Source of the DNA: Chitinophagaceae bacterium
GTDB lineage: Bacteria; Bacteroidota; Bacteroidia; Chitinophagales; Chitinophagaceae
Length of the DNA stretch: 64,000 bases
Direction: 5' to 3'
Assembly: GCA_016719165.1 (NCBI GenBank)
Contig: JADKAJ010000005.1
Location: 279,945 to 343,944 of the forward strand
Shown: piece after piece, positions 26,099 to 35,434 of the stretch
Layout of the letters: each line of letters starts with the position of its first letter
Position numbering within the stretch: the stretch's first letter is position 1
Program-made: the position numbers and the translations under genes
The notes under the pieces: generated by a model
What the model saw: the letters and a program-made list of their open reading frames with translations, nothing else
Told to the model about the DNA's origin: nothing
Databases searched by the model: none

Positions 26099-27640
26099 TT
26101 ATTTTGATACTCCATCTAAGGAGTCTTTCACAAAAATATAGGCATCACTTTCTACAAAGTCATTGGCCTTGATCTCTACGGCAATTACTTTCCCGTCTTT
26201 TATTGAAAATTTAGCCGGATAAATACCATAGCCAATATTGGAATAGGTTAGCCGGTATTCATTATTGTCCATGTATTCCATGTACCCGATCAGGTCGGGG
26301 TGATGCTGAAAACGGCATATTAGCATATTGCCGCTTTTAGTGATTGTTATTTTCCCATAAACCGTATTAAAATAATCACCGGTAAAATTTTCGGGCTTTA
26401 TTTCCGGCAGATTTTTTTTATTTACTTTTTCCTGTAAAGCCGATAGTTCTTCATCCAGTTTCTTTTTACCCTGTTCAAAGAACCCCCACTGAAATTTACT
26501 TCTGTCCGCATAAGACACTCCAAGGTAAGCGTCCAGTAGCTGGTAACGCAACGCTTCAAAGAAACTCTGGTTGTCGTTGTTGGTGAGAATAGTAATACCC
26601 AAGTTTTCTTCCGGGACAAAACAAACATTGGTTACATGCCCAAAAGCACCACCTGTATGCCAGTAAACCTGTTTGCCTGCATAATCTGTTGAATAAACTC
26701 CAAGACCATAGCCGCGGAAATGTGTGGGATAAACAGTTGATTTCCTGCTTCCGGTTATAATATTGATATCTCTTGTTTTCTGCAGTACTGCCCACGGTAA
26801 AACCTGTTTGCCCATATATTTACCACTGTCCAATTGAAGTAATAGCCATTTGGTCAGGTCGTTAACATTACTGACCATGCTGGTAGCCGGCCCGAGATTA
26901 TCAACATTGTCAAAAGGAATCTTAGTAATGGAATTGAAGAGGTTGTTATGCGGAGCCGCCACATTTACCCGGTTGGCTAACCCGGTTGTATTCATGTAAG
27001 TATTACGCATGCCAAGCGGGGTTAACATATTTTCCTGCACATAATTTTCCCAGCTCATCCCTGTTACTTTGGTAAGTATTTCGCCAGCTACAAGGAATGC
27101 TGAATTGCAATAGCCATAATCCTGCCTAAACTCTCCCGTTGGCTTCAGGTAACGCATCTTCCAGATTATGGAATCTTTTGGAAGATTTGAATCCCAGAAA
27201 GTAAAATCGCCCTGGAATGTTTTGGTGCCAAGCCGGTGACAAAGCATATCTCTTATATTGGCCAGTTTGCCAGAGGTGGAATCATATAACCTGAACCAGG
27301 GTATATATTGTGTGACCTTATCATTCAGGGATAATTTTTTCTCATGATCGAGCTTGGCGATAGCAGTTCCGGTAAATAGTTTTGAATTGGAAGCAATAAT
27401 AAAAAGGGTGTTTTCATCCACTTTATCATCTTTACCCAATTCACGGACACCATAACCTTTACTAAGGACCACTTTTCCGTTCTTTACAATGGCAATAGCT
27501 AAGCCGGGTATTTGCCATTGTTTCATTCCTCTTTCTATATAACTATCAAGGCTGTCAGAAACGAAAGAAGGCTGCTGTGCATTACTTAACGAGGAAATAA
27601 GGAGCAGCAGGCAGATGGTAATTAATCTTGTATGCTTCAT
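26099..27640 (-). CDS. Secreted class C beta-lactamase-like serine hydrolase
   Basis: 513 aa. A signal peptide (LITICLLLLISSLSNAQ) is followed by the beta-lactamase/DD-peptidase fold. The catalytic motifs are SNSK in FIIASNSKLFTG (SxxK), YCN in QDYGYCNSAFLV (YxN) and HTGG in VYWHTGGAFGH. After about residue 390 comes a second domain of the type often fused to such enzymes (FTGDYFNTVYGKITITKSG), probably a lipocalin-like beta-barrel. Members are esterases, D-aminopeptidases or peptidoglycan hydrolases rather than drug-resistance enzymes as a rule; the substrate is unknown here. Confidence 0.88.
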   Translation of the reverse strand: MKHTRLITICLLLLISSLSNAQQPSFVSDSLDSYIERGMKQWQIPGLAIAIVKNGKVVLSKGYGVRELGKDDKVDENTLFIIASNSKLFTGTAIAKLDHEKKLSLNDKVTQYIPWFRLYDSTSGKLANIRDMLCHRLGTKTFQGDFTFWDSNLPKDSIIWKMRYLKPTGEFRQDYGYCNSAFLVAGEILTKVTGMSWENYVQENMLTPLGMRNTYMNTTGLANRVNVAAPHNNLFNSITKIPFDNVDNLGPATSMVSNVNDLTKWLLLQLDSGKYMGKQVLPWAVLQKTRDINIITGSRKSTVYPTHFRGYGLGVYSTDYAGKQVYWHTGGAFGHVTNVCFVPEENLGITILTNNDNQSFFEALRYQLLDAYLGVSYADRSKFQWGFFEQGKKKLDEELSALQEKVNKKNLPEIKPENFTGDYFNTVYGKITITKSGNMLICRFQHHPDLIGYMEYMDNNEYRLTYSNIGYGIYPAKFSIKDGKVIAVEIKANDFVESDAYIFVKDSLDGVSK

Positions 27641-27742
27641 AACAGATTTATTAATCAGTGATTGTAAGAGAATACTTAAAAAACAGGTTGTTTTTTATGG
27701 TAAGCCAAATAATTTAGATATCCTATTAACAGTATTTGTCAA

Positions 27743-29302
27743 TTATTTATATTCTCCATAGACTTCTCTCAGGGTATCTGCGATTTCACCTAAGGTACAT
27801 TTATTTTCAACTGCCTCTACTACAGCAGGCATTATGTTTTCCCCGCTGGTTACCTTATCGTTTAATATTTGGAGTAACTGGTCACATTTTGCATGATTGC
27901 GGTTATTCCTGAGTTTTTCCAGCTTTTCTATTTGTAAGGTTCTGATACTGTCATCTACTTTTAAGATGGGGATTTTATGATGATCTTCCGTTTGAAATTT
28001 ATTGACACCAACAATGATCTTTTCACCGGTTTCAATATTTTTTTGGTATTCGTAAGCACTGCGGGCAATTTCATTTTGTATAAATCCCTGTTCAATTGCC
28101 GGTACGCTACCACCCAGTGAATCAATTTTTTCAATTAATCTCCAGGCCGCTTCTTCAACCTCCCTGGTAAGGGATTCAATAAAGAAGGAGCCGGCCAGGG
28201 GATCAACTGAATCCGGGGCACCACTTTCAAAGGCAACGATCTGTTGCGTCCTTAATGCAATCTTGGCGGCTTCCTCGGTGGGCAGGCTTAACGCTTCATC
28301 GTATCCGTTGGTATGCAGTGACTGTGTGCCACCCAGTACAGCAGCTAAAGTCTGGATAGTCACCCTGGATATGTTATTTAAGGGTTGTTGTGCAGTCAGG
28401 GTGCTGCCACCAGTTTGTGTATGGAACCGCAGCATCATCGCTTTAGGATCAGTAGCACCCAGGTCTTTCATTATTTTGGCCCACATTTTCCTGGCTGCCC
28501 TGAACTTGGCTACTTCTTCAAATAAGTTATTGTGGGCATTGAAAAAGAAAGAGAGTCGTTTTCCAAAAACGTTTATATCCAAACCTTTCTTCAGGGCAGC
28601 TTCTACATAGGCTTTACCATTGCTGAGCGTAAAGGCTATTTCCTGAACAGCCGTACTGCCGGCCTCACGGATATGATACCCGGAGATGGAAATAGTATTC
28701 CATTTGGGAACTTCGTTACTGCACCATTCAAATATATCTGTTATGATTCGCATGGATGGCTTGGGAGGGTAGATATAGGTACCCCTGGCAGCATATTCTT
28801 TTAAGATGTCATTCTGTATAGTACCGGATATTTTTTTAAGGTCTGCGCCCTGCTGTTTGGCCAGTGCTACATAAAACGAAAGAAGTATAAAGCCTGTCGC
28901 ATTGATGGTCATGGAAGTGCTGACGTCTTCCAATTTTATACCATTGAATAAGGTTTGAATATCCTCGATAGAATCAATAGCAACTCCCACTTTACCAACT
29001 TCACCTTCAGCCAATGGATGGTCACTGTCATAACCGATCTGTGTAGGCAGATCAAAAGCCACACTCAGGCCACTGACGCCCTGTGATAATAAATAGTGAT
29101 AGCGTTTATTACTTTCTTCAGCTGTAGAAAAGCCGGCGTATTGACGCATCGTCCAGAGTTTGCCCCGGTACATGTCGGGTTGAACACCTCTGGTAAAAGG
29201 GAATTCACCCGGGTTTTCAGATTTGGTTGCTGGCAGATCATCATGGGTATATACAGATTTTATTTCTATACCAGAGTCAGTGTATTTTTTTTTCGGGTCC
29301 AT
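27743..29302 (-). CDS. Methylmalonyl-CoA mutase-family large subunit, no B12 domain
   Basis: 519 aa, only the TIM-barrel catalytic part. It contains MYRGKLWTMRQYAGFSTAEE, SVAFDLPTQIGYDSDHP, GTIQNDILKEY, PPKPSMRI, SISGYHIREAGSTAVQE, RFHTQTGGSTLTAQQPLNN and GGTQSLHTNGYDEAL. The usual C-terminal cobalamin-binding domain (DxHxxG motif) is missing, so a separate small subunit is expected elsewhere. The HTQTGGSTLTAQQP stretch is nearer to split acyl-CoA mutases (isobutyryl-CoA/hydroxyisobutyryl-CoA mutase or archaeal-type enzymes) than to the bacterial MutB form, so the substrate is uncertain. The adjacent upstream gene is not the small subunit. Confidence 0.9.
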   Translation of the reverse strand: MDPKKKYTDSGIEIKSVYTHDDLPATKSENPGEFPFTRGVQPDMYRGKLWTMRQYAGFSTAEESNKRYHYLLSQGVSGLSVAFDLPTQIGYDSDHPLAEGEVGKVGVAIDSIEDIQTLFNGIKLEDVSTSMTINATGFILLSFYVALAKQQGADLKKISGTIQNDILKEYAARGTYIYPPKPSMRIITDIFEWCSNEVPKWNTISISGYHIREAGSTAVQEIAFTLSNGKAYVEAALKKGLDINVFGKRLSFFFNAHNNLFEEVAKFRAARKMWAKIMKDLGATDPKAMMLRFHTQTGGSTLTAQQPLNNISRVTIQTLAAVLGGTQSLHTNGYDEALSLPTEEAAKIALRTQQIVAFESGAPDSVDPLAGSFFIESLTREVEEAAWRLIEKIDSLGGSVPAIEQGFIQNEIARSAYEYQKNIETGEKIIVGVNKFQTEDHHKIPILKVDDSIRTLQIEKLEKLRNNRNHAKCDQLLQILNDKVTSGENIMPAVVEAVENKCTLGEIADTLREVYGEYK

Positions 29303-29329
29303 GATAACGATTTAGGTTTGGCAAGTAAT

Positions 29330-29833
29330 TTATTGCATCAGCTTTTTTGCTTCATGGTTCAGCGTCTGTGCCACCATTTCATGTATGGCTCCGCTTTGCT
29401 GCGATAATAATATTTCCAGTATTTTCTTATTCAATTCCGATGCAGATGCAGCCGGTGGCAGCGTGCCGGCAACCTGGTTAATGACCATGATATTTTGTTC
29501 TTTCAGGTTTCTGACAGCATCCCAACTGACAGGGCTTACATAAAGTTGTTGCGTACTGTTGTACTCAAACTCCTGCTTTATATTTTCTGTTAAGATGATT
29601 TTCATTTCAGCAGCCGAAATGCCAGGTTGATTTAAGCGGCTGATAAGATTGGGGAGAGCTATTCTTTCAGTCAGCAGCACTAATCGTTCATACGCCTGTA
29701 GTCTCAGGGGGATGCTTTCAAATTTATCTTTTACAACCGGGTCTGCTGATTTTTTAGGTTTTTGGGTAAAGGAGTAAACAGCTATTACGATAGCTAATAC
29801 GGAGATAATAAGGCTCAATGTGGTTAAATCCAT
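29330..29833 (-). CDS. Membrane-anchored protein of unknown function
   Basis: 167 aa from the ATG at 29833; a longer frame to 29998 would overlap the divergent IscA-like gene and is rejected. One N-terminal transmembrane helix (LSLIISVLAIVIAVYSF) precedes a helical cytoplasmic domain with FESIPLRLQAYERLVLLTER, EQNIMVINQVAGTLPP and LEILLSQQSGAIHEMVAQ. It resembles conserved hypothetical proteins seen in other Bacteroidetes. It precedes the mutase by 27 bp on the same strand and may be co-transcribed. Confidence 0.62.
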   Translation of the reverse strand: MDLTTLSLIISVLAIVIAVYSFTQKPKKSADPVVKDKFESIPLRLQAYERLVLLTERIALPNLISRLNQPGISAAEMKIILTENIKQEFEYNSTQQLYVSPVSWDAVRNLKEQNIMVINQVAGTLPPAASASELNKKILEILLSQQSGAIHEMVAQTLNHEAKKLMQ

Positions 29834-29982
29834 CGGATGGTGGTTTGGTTTGAACAGCAAAAATAAGCTGATTATCCAAAGATCAGGGTCAAAAGTTCCA
29901 CAGCAGGGATAGGGAAAGTTAAATTCCTTTCTTCGAAAAGCGATAATAAGAAAACTGTAAAAAGAATATTTAATTTTACAAC

Positions 29983-30327
29983 ATGGAAACGACAACAATA
30001 AGCCCGGTTACACTGACGGAAGGAGCCATCGTTGAAATTAAAAAGCTGATGGCAGCGGATGGTTTTGATACAACGCAAAAATTAAGGATTGGCGTAAAAG
30101 GTGGCGGATGTTCCGGTATGACCTATGTGTTGGGTTTTGACCAGGTAAAGGAAAATGATACTCACTTCGAAATAAATGGAATCGCCTGTATCATGGATAA
30201 AGCCCATGAAATATACTTATTCGGGATGCAGGTGGATTGGCAGGATGGATTAAATAACCGGGGTTTTACTTTTAAAAATCCCAATGCCAGCACCACTTGC
30301 GGATGCGGGACTTCCTTTGCAGTATAA
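29983..30327 (+). CDS. IscA/HesB-family iron-sulfur carrier
   Basis: 114 aa. The three conserved cysteines are in VKGGGCSGMTY and NASTTCGCGTSF, the latter being the CxC tail of the A-type carrier family. The family transfers or assembles Fe-S clusters in the cytoplasm. It may correspond to erpA or iscA; no other isc or suf gene is in the window. It is divergent from the upstream gene and followed by a terminator. Confidence 0.9.
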   Translation: METTTISPVTLTEGAIVEIKKLMAADGFDTTQKLRIGVKGGGCSGMTYVLGFDQVKENDTHFEINGIACIMDKAHEIYLFGMQVDWQDGLNNRGFTFKNPNASTTCGCGTSFAV

Positions 30328-30380
30328 AGACCGCTTTATTGAACAACTTACTTGTTCTCTTTTTTTTAATGAATAATTGC

Positions 30381-30404
30381 AGCTTCTGTCAGGAAGCTTT
30401 TTTT
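30381..30404 (+). terminator. Intrinsic terminator after the IscA-like gene
   Basis: AGCTTC/GAAGCT stem (30381-30386, 30393-30398) with TGTCAG loop, then six Ts. Confidence 0.8.
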
Positions 30405-30651
30405 ATGGGCTGATGATCAACAAAAAGAGCATAATTATAATAACACCGGCAATATTCAATAAAATCCTGTCTTTGATCATACTCTTTAACAACAGATCAA
30501 TGAATATCCCAATGATCCAGATAACTGGAAAAATCCAGACTACCAGGTAGCCAAAGCCCCATGGTCCTCCCGAAGATAAAAGAGTTCCCAGGAAACCATA
30601 AACGCAAAAAATGGTAATGCCGGTATTTAGTATTGTGAGTTGTTGCAACAT
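30403..30651 (-). CDS. Small membrane protein, 82 aa
   Basis: Two or three hydrophobic helices (ILNTGITIFCVYGFLGTLL, GYLVVWIFPVIWIIGIFI, LLNIAGVIIIMLFLLII) with few charges make this a believable membrane protein, but no family is recognised. The ATG at 30651 lies directly at the end of the T-run of the secDF terminator, so it has essentially no leader of its own unless transcription starts within or reads through the terminator. A later start would remove the first helix. Confidence 0.45.
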   Translation of the reverse strand: MLQQLTILNTGITIFCVYGFLGTLLSSGGPWGFGYLVVWIFPVIWIIGIFIDLLLKSMIKDRILLNIAGVIIIMLFLLIISP

Positions 30652-30683
30652 AAAAAATCCTGTGGCAATTTACCACAGGATTT
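30652..30683 (-). terminator. Intrinsic terminator of secDF
   Basis: 11-bp perfect stem (30655-30665 and 30673-30683, AAATCCTGTGG/CCACAGGATTT), read on the minus strand as the stem followed by T6 (30657-30652). It lies 31 bp after the secDF stop. Confidence 0.85.
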
Positions 30684-30714
30684 AACTATAAAGTTCATAA
30701 ACAAATGCCGAAGC

Positions 30715-33700
30715 TTAACTCTTGGGAGTAGAGCCAGGCTTTGTTTTTTCTATTACTGCTTTTTTGCCCAGTTGCCTTTTACCACCCAGGTCAACCAATA
30801 TCGGGGCTGCCACGAATACGGATGAATAAATACCGGTTACCACACCGATAAGCATGGCAAATGCAAAACCTCTTGTTACTTCACCACCCACGAGGAAAAG
30901 GATCAGGATGGTCAGGAATACCGTTAACGATGTCATAATCGTACGACTCAATGTTTCATTGATCGCCCTGTTGATGATCTCACCTCTCGGTGCATTGGGC
31001 ATTAACCGGCTGTCCTCACGGATACGGTCAAATACGATTACGGTGTCATTCATAGAGAAACCTATCACCGTTAATAGCGCAGCAATAAAGTGCTGGTCAA
31101 TCTCAAGTGGGAAAGGCACTATATTCTTGGCAAAAGAGAATACAATCAGTGTAACCAATACGTCATGCAACAAAGCCACAATCGTACCAAGTGAGTACCT
31201 CCAGTCGCGGAATCGGATGAAGATATACAGGAAGATCACCAGCAATGCAAAAAGAGTAGCTTTTACAGCCCCGGCTTTTAAGTCATCTGATATGGTTGGT
31301 AATACTTTTTTACTTTGCGGCAGGTATTTGTCTGTTTTAAATTGCTCAAAACTGATATTAGCAGGCAGGTAGCTCTTTAAACCTTCAAATAATTTTACCT
31401 CTACCAGCGAATCAGATATAGAACGGCTATCCTTAATAAGATAGGATGTAGTGATATCTAATTTAGAATTATCACCGATCGTTTTAATGATGGTGTTCTC
31501 TCCTTCAAATGCTTTGTTCAGGTCTTGTCTTACTTTTTCTTCATCTACTTTCCTGTCAAATTGAACAGTATAGCTGCGACCTCCATTGAATTCAACACCA
31601 TAATTAAATCCATTAAAGAAAGAGGCAATACCTAACGCCAATACAACAAATGAAATGATATAGGCCACTTTGCGGTATTCGATGAACTTGTATTTGGCGT
31701 GTTTGAACACACGGCGGGAAACACCGGTAAAATATTCAAGGTGTTTCTTCTTATTGGTAAACCATTCAGACACCCAACGGCTCACCAGGATACCACAGAA
31801 CAGGGATAAAAGAATACCAATGATCTGGGTAGTGGCAAAACCCTTTACCGGGCCAAGCCCGAAATAAAATAATATGAAGGCTGTTAAGAGGGTGGTTATA
31901 TGACCATCCAGCACAGGTGGCAATGAACGTTTATATCCTTCATTGATAGCAGGGATATATCCTTTGCCTTTTGTCAGTTCTTCTTTGATACGTTCATAGA
32001 TGATTACGTTGGTATCTACTGCCATACCAATAGTTAATACCAGGCCGGCAATACCAGGCGCTGTTAAGGTAGCACCAAGACCGGCCAGAATACCTACTGT
32101 AAAGAGCAGGTTCAAAATAAGGGCAATATTTGCAACCCATCCACTGGTGTTGTAATATATTAGCATCAGCAAAAAGATAACCACAAAGGATATGATAAAT
32201 GCCAATGAACCACCACGGATAGCTTCTTCACCCAACGTAGGACCTACCTGTTGTTCCTGTACGATCTTGGCAGGGGCAGGCAATTTACCAATCTTCAATA
32301 TATTAGCAAGGTCAGCTGCTTCCTGTTGGGTATAGCTGCCGGATATGGATGAAATTCCGTTCGGAATAGGATTGATAACATTGGGAGCAGAATGTACAAC
32401 ATTGTCCAGTACGATCGCAATGGGTTTGCCTACATTCTCTTCAGTCATTTTTTTCCAGATACTTGCCCCGGCAGGTTTCATTGTCATTTCAATCTGCACT
32501 TTGCCGTACTGGTCAAAGTCCTGGCGGGCATCCGAAATAGCATCTCCTTCCAGTTTTGCTTCGGTACGATTGTATGTTTTCAATGCATACAGTGGTACTG
32601 ATGAAGCAGTTTTACCTTTTTTATCCTTTTCAGGTACCCCGTATGCCCAAACAACATCGGAAGGGAAATTGGATTTGAACTCATTGAGGTAAGTCCTGAA
32701 GAGGGCTGTATCATTTATAGCAACAGCACCAATGGCTGATGGATAAGAAACATTACCTTTTTCATCACGGTATGGCTGGCCAAACTGGAGGTACTTATCA
32801 AGTGTTATTTTCCCGGTAGCAAGGTCAGCAGTTTTCTTTTTGTCAGCAGTATCATCAGCTGTTTTGGTGATATCGTCAGAAAGTTTTTTAGTCTTGGTGG
32901 TATCTTCATCCTTAACAACTGCCGGTGTAGTATCTTTTTTAGCGGTAGTATCTTCAACTCCGCCATATTTAGCATTGAAAGCAAGGATTGTTCTTTGCCA
33001 TCCATTAGCATAGTTGTTATCCTGTAAAGTGTAAACTTCCCAGAATTGAAGATTTGCCGTACTCTGTAAAAGTTTTCTTACCCTTTCTTTGTCTTTGATA
33101 CCGGGTAATTCCACATTGATCAATCCCCTGTTCGGAATAGGGTTGATAGAAGGTTGTGCAACACCAAACTGGTCGATACGGGTACTTAACCTGTCGAAGG
33201 TAAGGTTGAATGCAGATCTGGCCTGTTCACGGATATAACTTTCAACTTTGTTATCGCTTGAATTAATATCAATTGCGTTTGAACTGGCACCGGAGAACAA
33301 AGTGGCCAGCGGTCTTGTTGCTTCCAGCTTTCTGTATTCCTGAATGAAAAGGGTGATGAAATCAGCATCGCTGTTCGCCTTTCTTTTATCTGCATTAACC
33401 AAAGCAGATAAGAAATTAGGGTCTTTGGAATTATTGGACAGCGATTTCAATAAACCGGTCATCTCCACTTCCAGTGTTACGTTCATTCCTCCCTGGAGAT
33501 CCAAACCAAGATTTAATTCCTCTTCTTTGGCCTTCTTATAACTCATGGCACCATTGATGCCATAGGTTACAGTTGTATTTTCTGTTGCCTTAATCAGGCT
33601 ATCACGATTCTTCTGGAATATTTTATCTAATTCTTCCTGGTAAATAGCCTGTGAATCTTTATTGGCAGGATATTTTGCTGCAGCACTTTGAAAATTATTT

Positions 33701-33831
33701 TTTACATAATTCCTGGCTTTTGCTTCCATTTTCTTTTCATGGTTTTTAACTAACCAGGTAAAAGACAATTGGTAGAGAGAATAGACAATAAGCAGAACTG
33801 TGAAAAAGCGAACCAAACCTTTCAGTTGCAT
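30715..33831 (-). CDS. secDF: SecDF fusion protein translocase subunit
   Basis: 1038 aa, SecD and SecF in one chain, as in many Bacteroidota. The SecD part has LGLDLQGGMNVTLEV, a periplasmic P1 region, and the helices LIISF... ending near TIGMAVDTNVIIYERIKEE. The SecF part (from about 690) has NGFNYGVEFNGGRSYTV, VIGFSMNDTVIVFDRIRED and RTIMTSLTVFLTILILF. The complex uses proton-motive force to finish Sec-dependent export. A Lys/Thr/Asp-rich low-complexity stretch (residues about 292-342) interrupts the periplasmic part of SecD. A strong terminator follows the gene. Confidence 0.95.
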   Translation of the reverse strand: MQLKGLVRFFTVLLIVYSLYQLSFTWLVKNHEKKMEAKARNYVKNNFQSAAAKYPANKDSQAIYQEELDKIFQKNRDSLIKATENTTVTYGINGAMSYKKAKEEELNLGLDLQGGMNVTLEVEMTGLLKSLSNNSKDPNFLSALVNADKRKANSDADFITLFIQEYRKLEATRPLATLFSGASSNAIDINSSDNKVESYIREQARSAFNLTFDRLSTRIDQFGVAQPSINPIPNRGLINVELPGIKDKERVRKLLQSTANLQFWEVYTLQDNNYANGWQRTILAFNAKYGGVEDTTAKKDTTPAVVKDEDTTKTKKLSDDITKTADDTADKKKTADLATGKITLDKYLQFGQPYRDEKGNVSYPSAIGAVAINDTALFRTYLNEFKSNFPSDVVWAYGVPEKDKKGKTASSVPLYALKTYNRTEAKLEGDAISDARQDFDQYGKVQIEMTMKPAGASIWKKMTEENVGKPIAIVLDNVVHSAPNVINPIPNGISSISGSYTQQEAADLANILKIGKLPAPAKIVQEQQVGPTLGEEAIRGGSLAFIISFVVIFLLMLIYYNTSGWVANIALILNLLFTVGILAGLGATLTAPGIAGLVLTIGMAVDTNVIIYERIKEELTKGKGYIPAINEGYKRSLPPVLDGHITTLLTAFILFYFGLGPVKGFATTQIIGILLSLFCGILVSRWVSEWFTNKKKHLEYFTGVSRRVFKHAKYKFIEYRKVAYIISFVVLALGIASFFNGFNYGVEFNGGRSYTVQFDRKVDEEKVRQDLNKAFEGENTIIKTIGDNSKLDITTSYLIKDSRSISDSLVEVKLFEGLKSYLPANISFEQFKTDKYLPQSKKVLPTISDDLKAGAVKATLFALLVIFLYIFIRFRDWRYSLGTIVALLHDVLVTLIVFSFAKNIVPFPLEIDQHFIAALLTVIGFSMNDTVIVFDRIREDSRLMPNAPRGEIINRAINETLSRTIMTSLTVFLTILILFLVGGEVTRGFAFAMLIGVVTGIYSSVFVAAPILVDLGGKRQLGKKAVIEKTKPGSTPKS

Positions 33832-34020
33832 ACGTTGATCGATTTACAATTTTATCTCTTTATCAACAGTGTTTATGTTGACTGGATAATAAAGAGTTTA
33901 CAGAAATTTTAAGGACGGCAAAGATAGCTGTTTCAGATTAATTCCGGCCAACTAAAAACGGGTTCTTGAGGGCTGATTTTTAAAAGCTTAACTGGGGGTA
34001 ATTAGTATCTTTAAAAGGCA

Positions 34021-35346
34021 ATGTCAACAATCTTTAAAGCCAGTATGGCTCTTTTATTTCCCCTGATTTTCCCTTCAGGAATTGTAGTCAATAATGCCAT
34101 TATAAAAGACTCAAATAACTCCAAACATAGGATAATAAAGAAACCAAAAATGGGGATTCAAAATGCATCTGATACATTCATTCACAGTCTTTTAGTTAAA
34201 TATCCTGAATTCTTCAGCTCTGCCCTGGCCAGCAGGAATAAACTGGGCATCCAGGTGATTTATACGGAGATAAACAGGTCAAAAAAGGGGAAAGTTAAGT
34301 TTACAGATCATTATTTTAATCTTGATTCGGGCCGCTATTTTTATCCTGCATCCACTGTTAAACTTCCCGTGGCGATACTGGCCCTGCAGCGATTGAACGA
34401 ACTAAAAATAGCCGGGCTGGATAAAAACACAACGATGATTACCGGCGCTGTGGGCGGTCAACAAACAGAAGTAAACAATGACCCTTCTGCACCCGATGGA
34501 AGGCCTGCCATTGCCCATTATATAAAAAAAATACTGCTGGTTAGTGACAACGATGCTTTTAACCGGTTGTATGAATTCCTGGGCCAGGAATATATTAATA
34601 ATTCATTGCACAAGATGGGTTATGCCAGCGTTCAGATCATTCATAGACTGGATATAAGTTTATCCGAAGAGGAAAACAGGCATACCAATCCCATAAAATT
34701 CATCGACAGCAGCGGGAAAGTAATTTATGAGAAAGCTGCTGAAAAAAGCAGGTTGGTCTATGCGCAAAGAGATACAAAGCTGGGAAAAGGATTTTACAGG
34801 GGCGGCCAGCTGGTTAATGAGCCTTTTGATTTTTCAAAAAAGAACCGGTTCGCATTGGCTGAATTGCACGGGATAGTTAAGAGTGTTATGTTCCCGGAGG
34901 CAGTGCCTGCGAATAGGCGTTTCAATCTTACCAAAGAAGATTATGCATTTCTCCATCAGTACATGTCGATGATGCCTGGGGAATCCAACTCGCCGGTTTA
35001 TGATACGGCTGACTATTGGGATACTTATGTCAGGTTTTTGTATTACGGTTCTGAAAAAGTGAAAGCAGATCCAGGCATCCGTATTTTTAATAAAGCAGGA
35101 GATGCATATGGCTTTTTAATTGACGCTGCTTACATCGTTGACCTGGAAAATAATATTGAGTTTTTACTAAGTGCTGTTATTCATTGTAACAGTGATGAGG
35201 TTTATAATGACGATAAATATGAGTATGAATCTGTCGGGTTACCTTTCCTGAAAAACCTGGGTCGGGTTATCTGTCAATATGAACGAACAAGGGTTAGGAA
35301 AAATAAACCAGTGCTTTCTTCTCTTATTATTGACTACAGTCATTGA
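34021..35346 (+). CDS. Class A beta-lactamase-like serine hydrolase
   Basis: 441 aa, larger than true class A beta-lactamases (about 290 aa). The catalytic motifs are STVK in FYPASTVKLPVAILAL (SxxK), SDN in KILLVSDNDAFNRLYEF, and KAG in FNKAGDAYGFLID in place of KTG. Hydrophobic residues at the start (MALLFPLIFPSGIVV) may act as a signal peptide. The family includes D-aminopeptidases and other peptidoglycan-active enzymes; antibiotic resistance is not implied by sequence. A spacer rich in Ser/Lys follows the leader. Confidence 0.82.
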   Translation: MSTIFKASMALLFPLIFPSGIVVNNAIIKDSNNSKHRIIKKPKMGIQNASDTFIHSLLVKYPEFFSSALASRNKLGIQVIYTEINRSKKGKVKFTDHYFNLDSGRYFYPASTVKLPVAILALQRLNELKIAGLDKNTTMITGAVGGQQTEVNNDPSAPDGRPAIAHYIKKILLVSDNDAFNRLYEFLGQEYINNSLHKMGYASVQIIHRLDISLSEEENRHTNPIKFIDSSGKVIYEKAAEKSRLVYAQRDTKLGKGFYRGGQLVNEPFDFSKKNRFALAELHGIVKSVMFPEAVPANRRFNLTKEDYAFLHQYMSMMPGESNSPVYDTADYWDTYVRFLYYGSEKVKADPGIRIFNKAGDAYGFLIDAAYIVDLENNIEFLLSAVIHCNSDEVYNDDKYEYESVGLPFLKNLGRVICQYERTRVRKNKPVLSSLIIDYSH

Positions 35347-35434
35347 ATCATTATTATCAATTTCCATATCTTCACGCACCTGTTTTTAGCGACGGCCTGC
35401 CATCATTGTTTAATAATAAAATCTGATTATTTCC

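Noticed and set aside
29834..29998. Longer start for the membrane-anchored protein upstream of the mutase
   Set aside because: It would overlap the divergent IscA-like gene and has no membrane-anchor logic; the ATG at 29833 directly precedes the helix.
34021..35346. Antibiotic-resistance beta-lactamase
   Set aside because: The motifs are present, but the length and the KAG in place of KTG do not fit known resistance enzymes; called only as a serine hydrolase.
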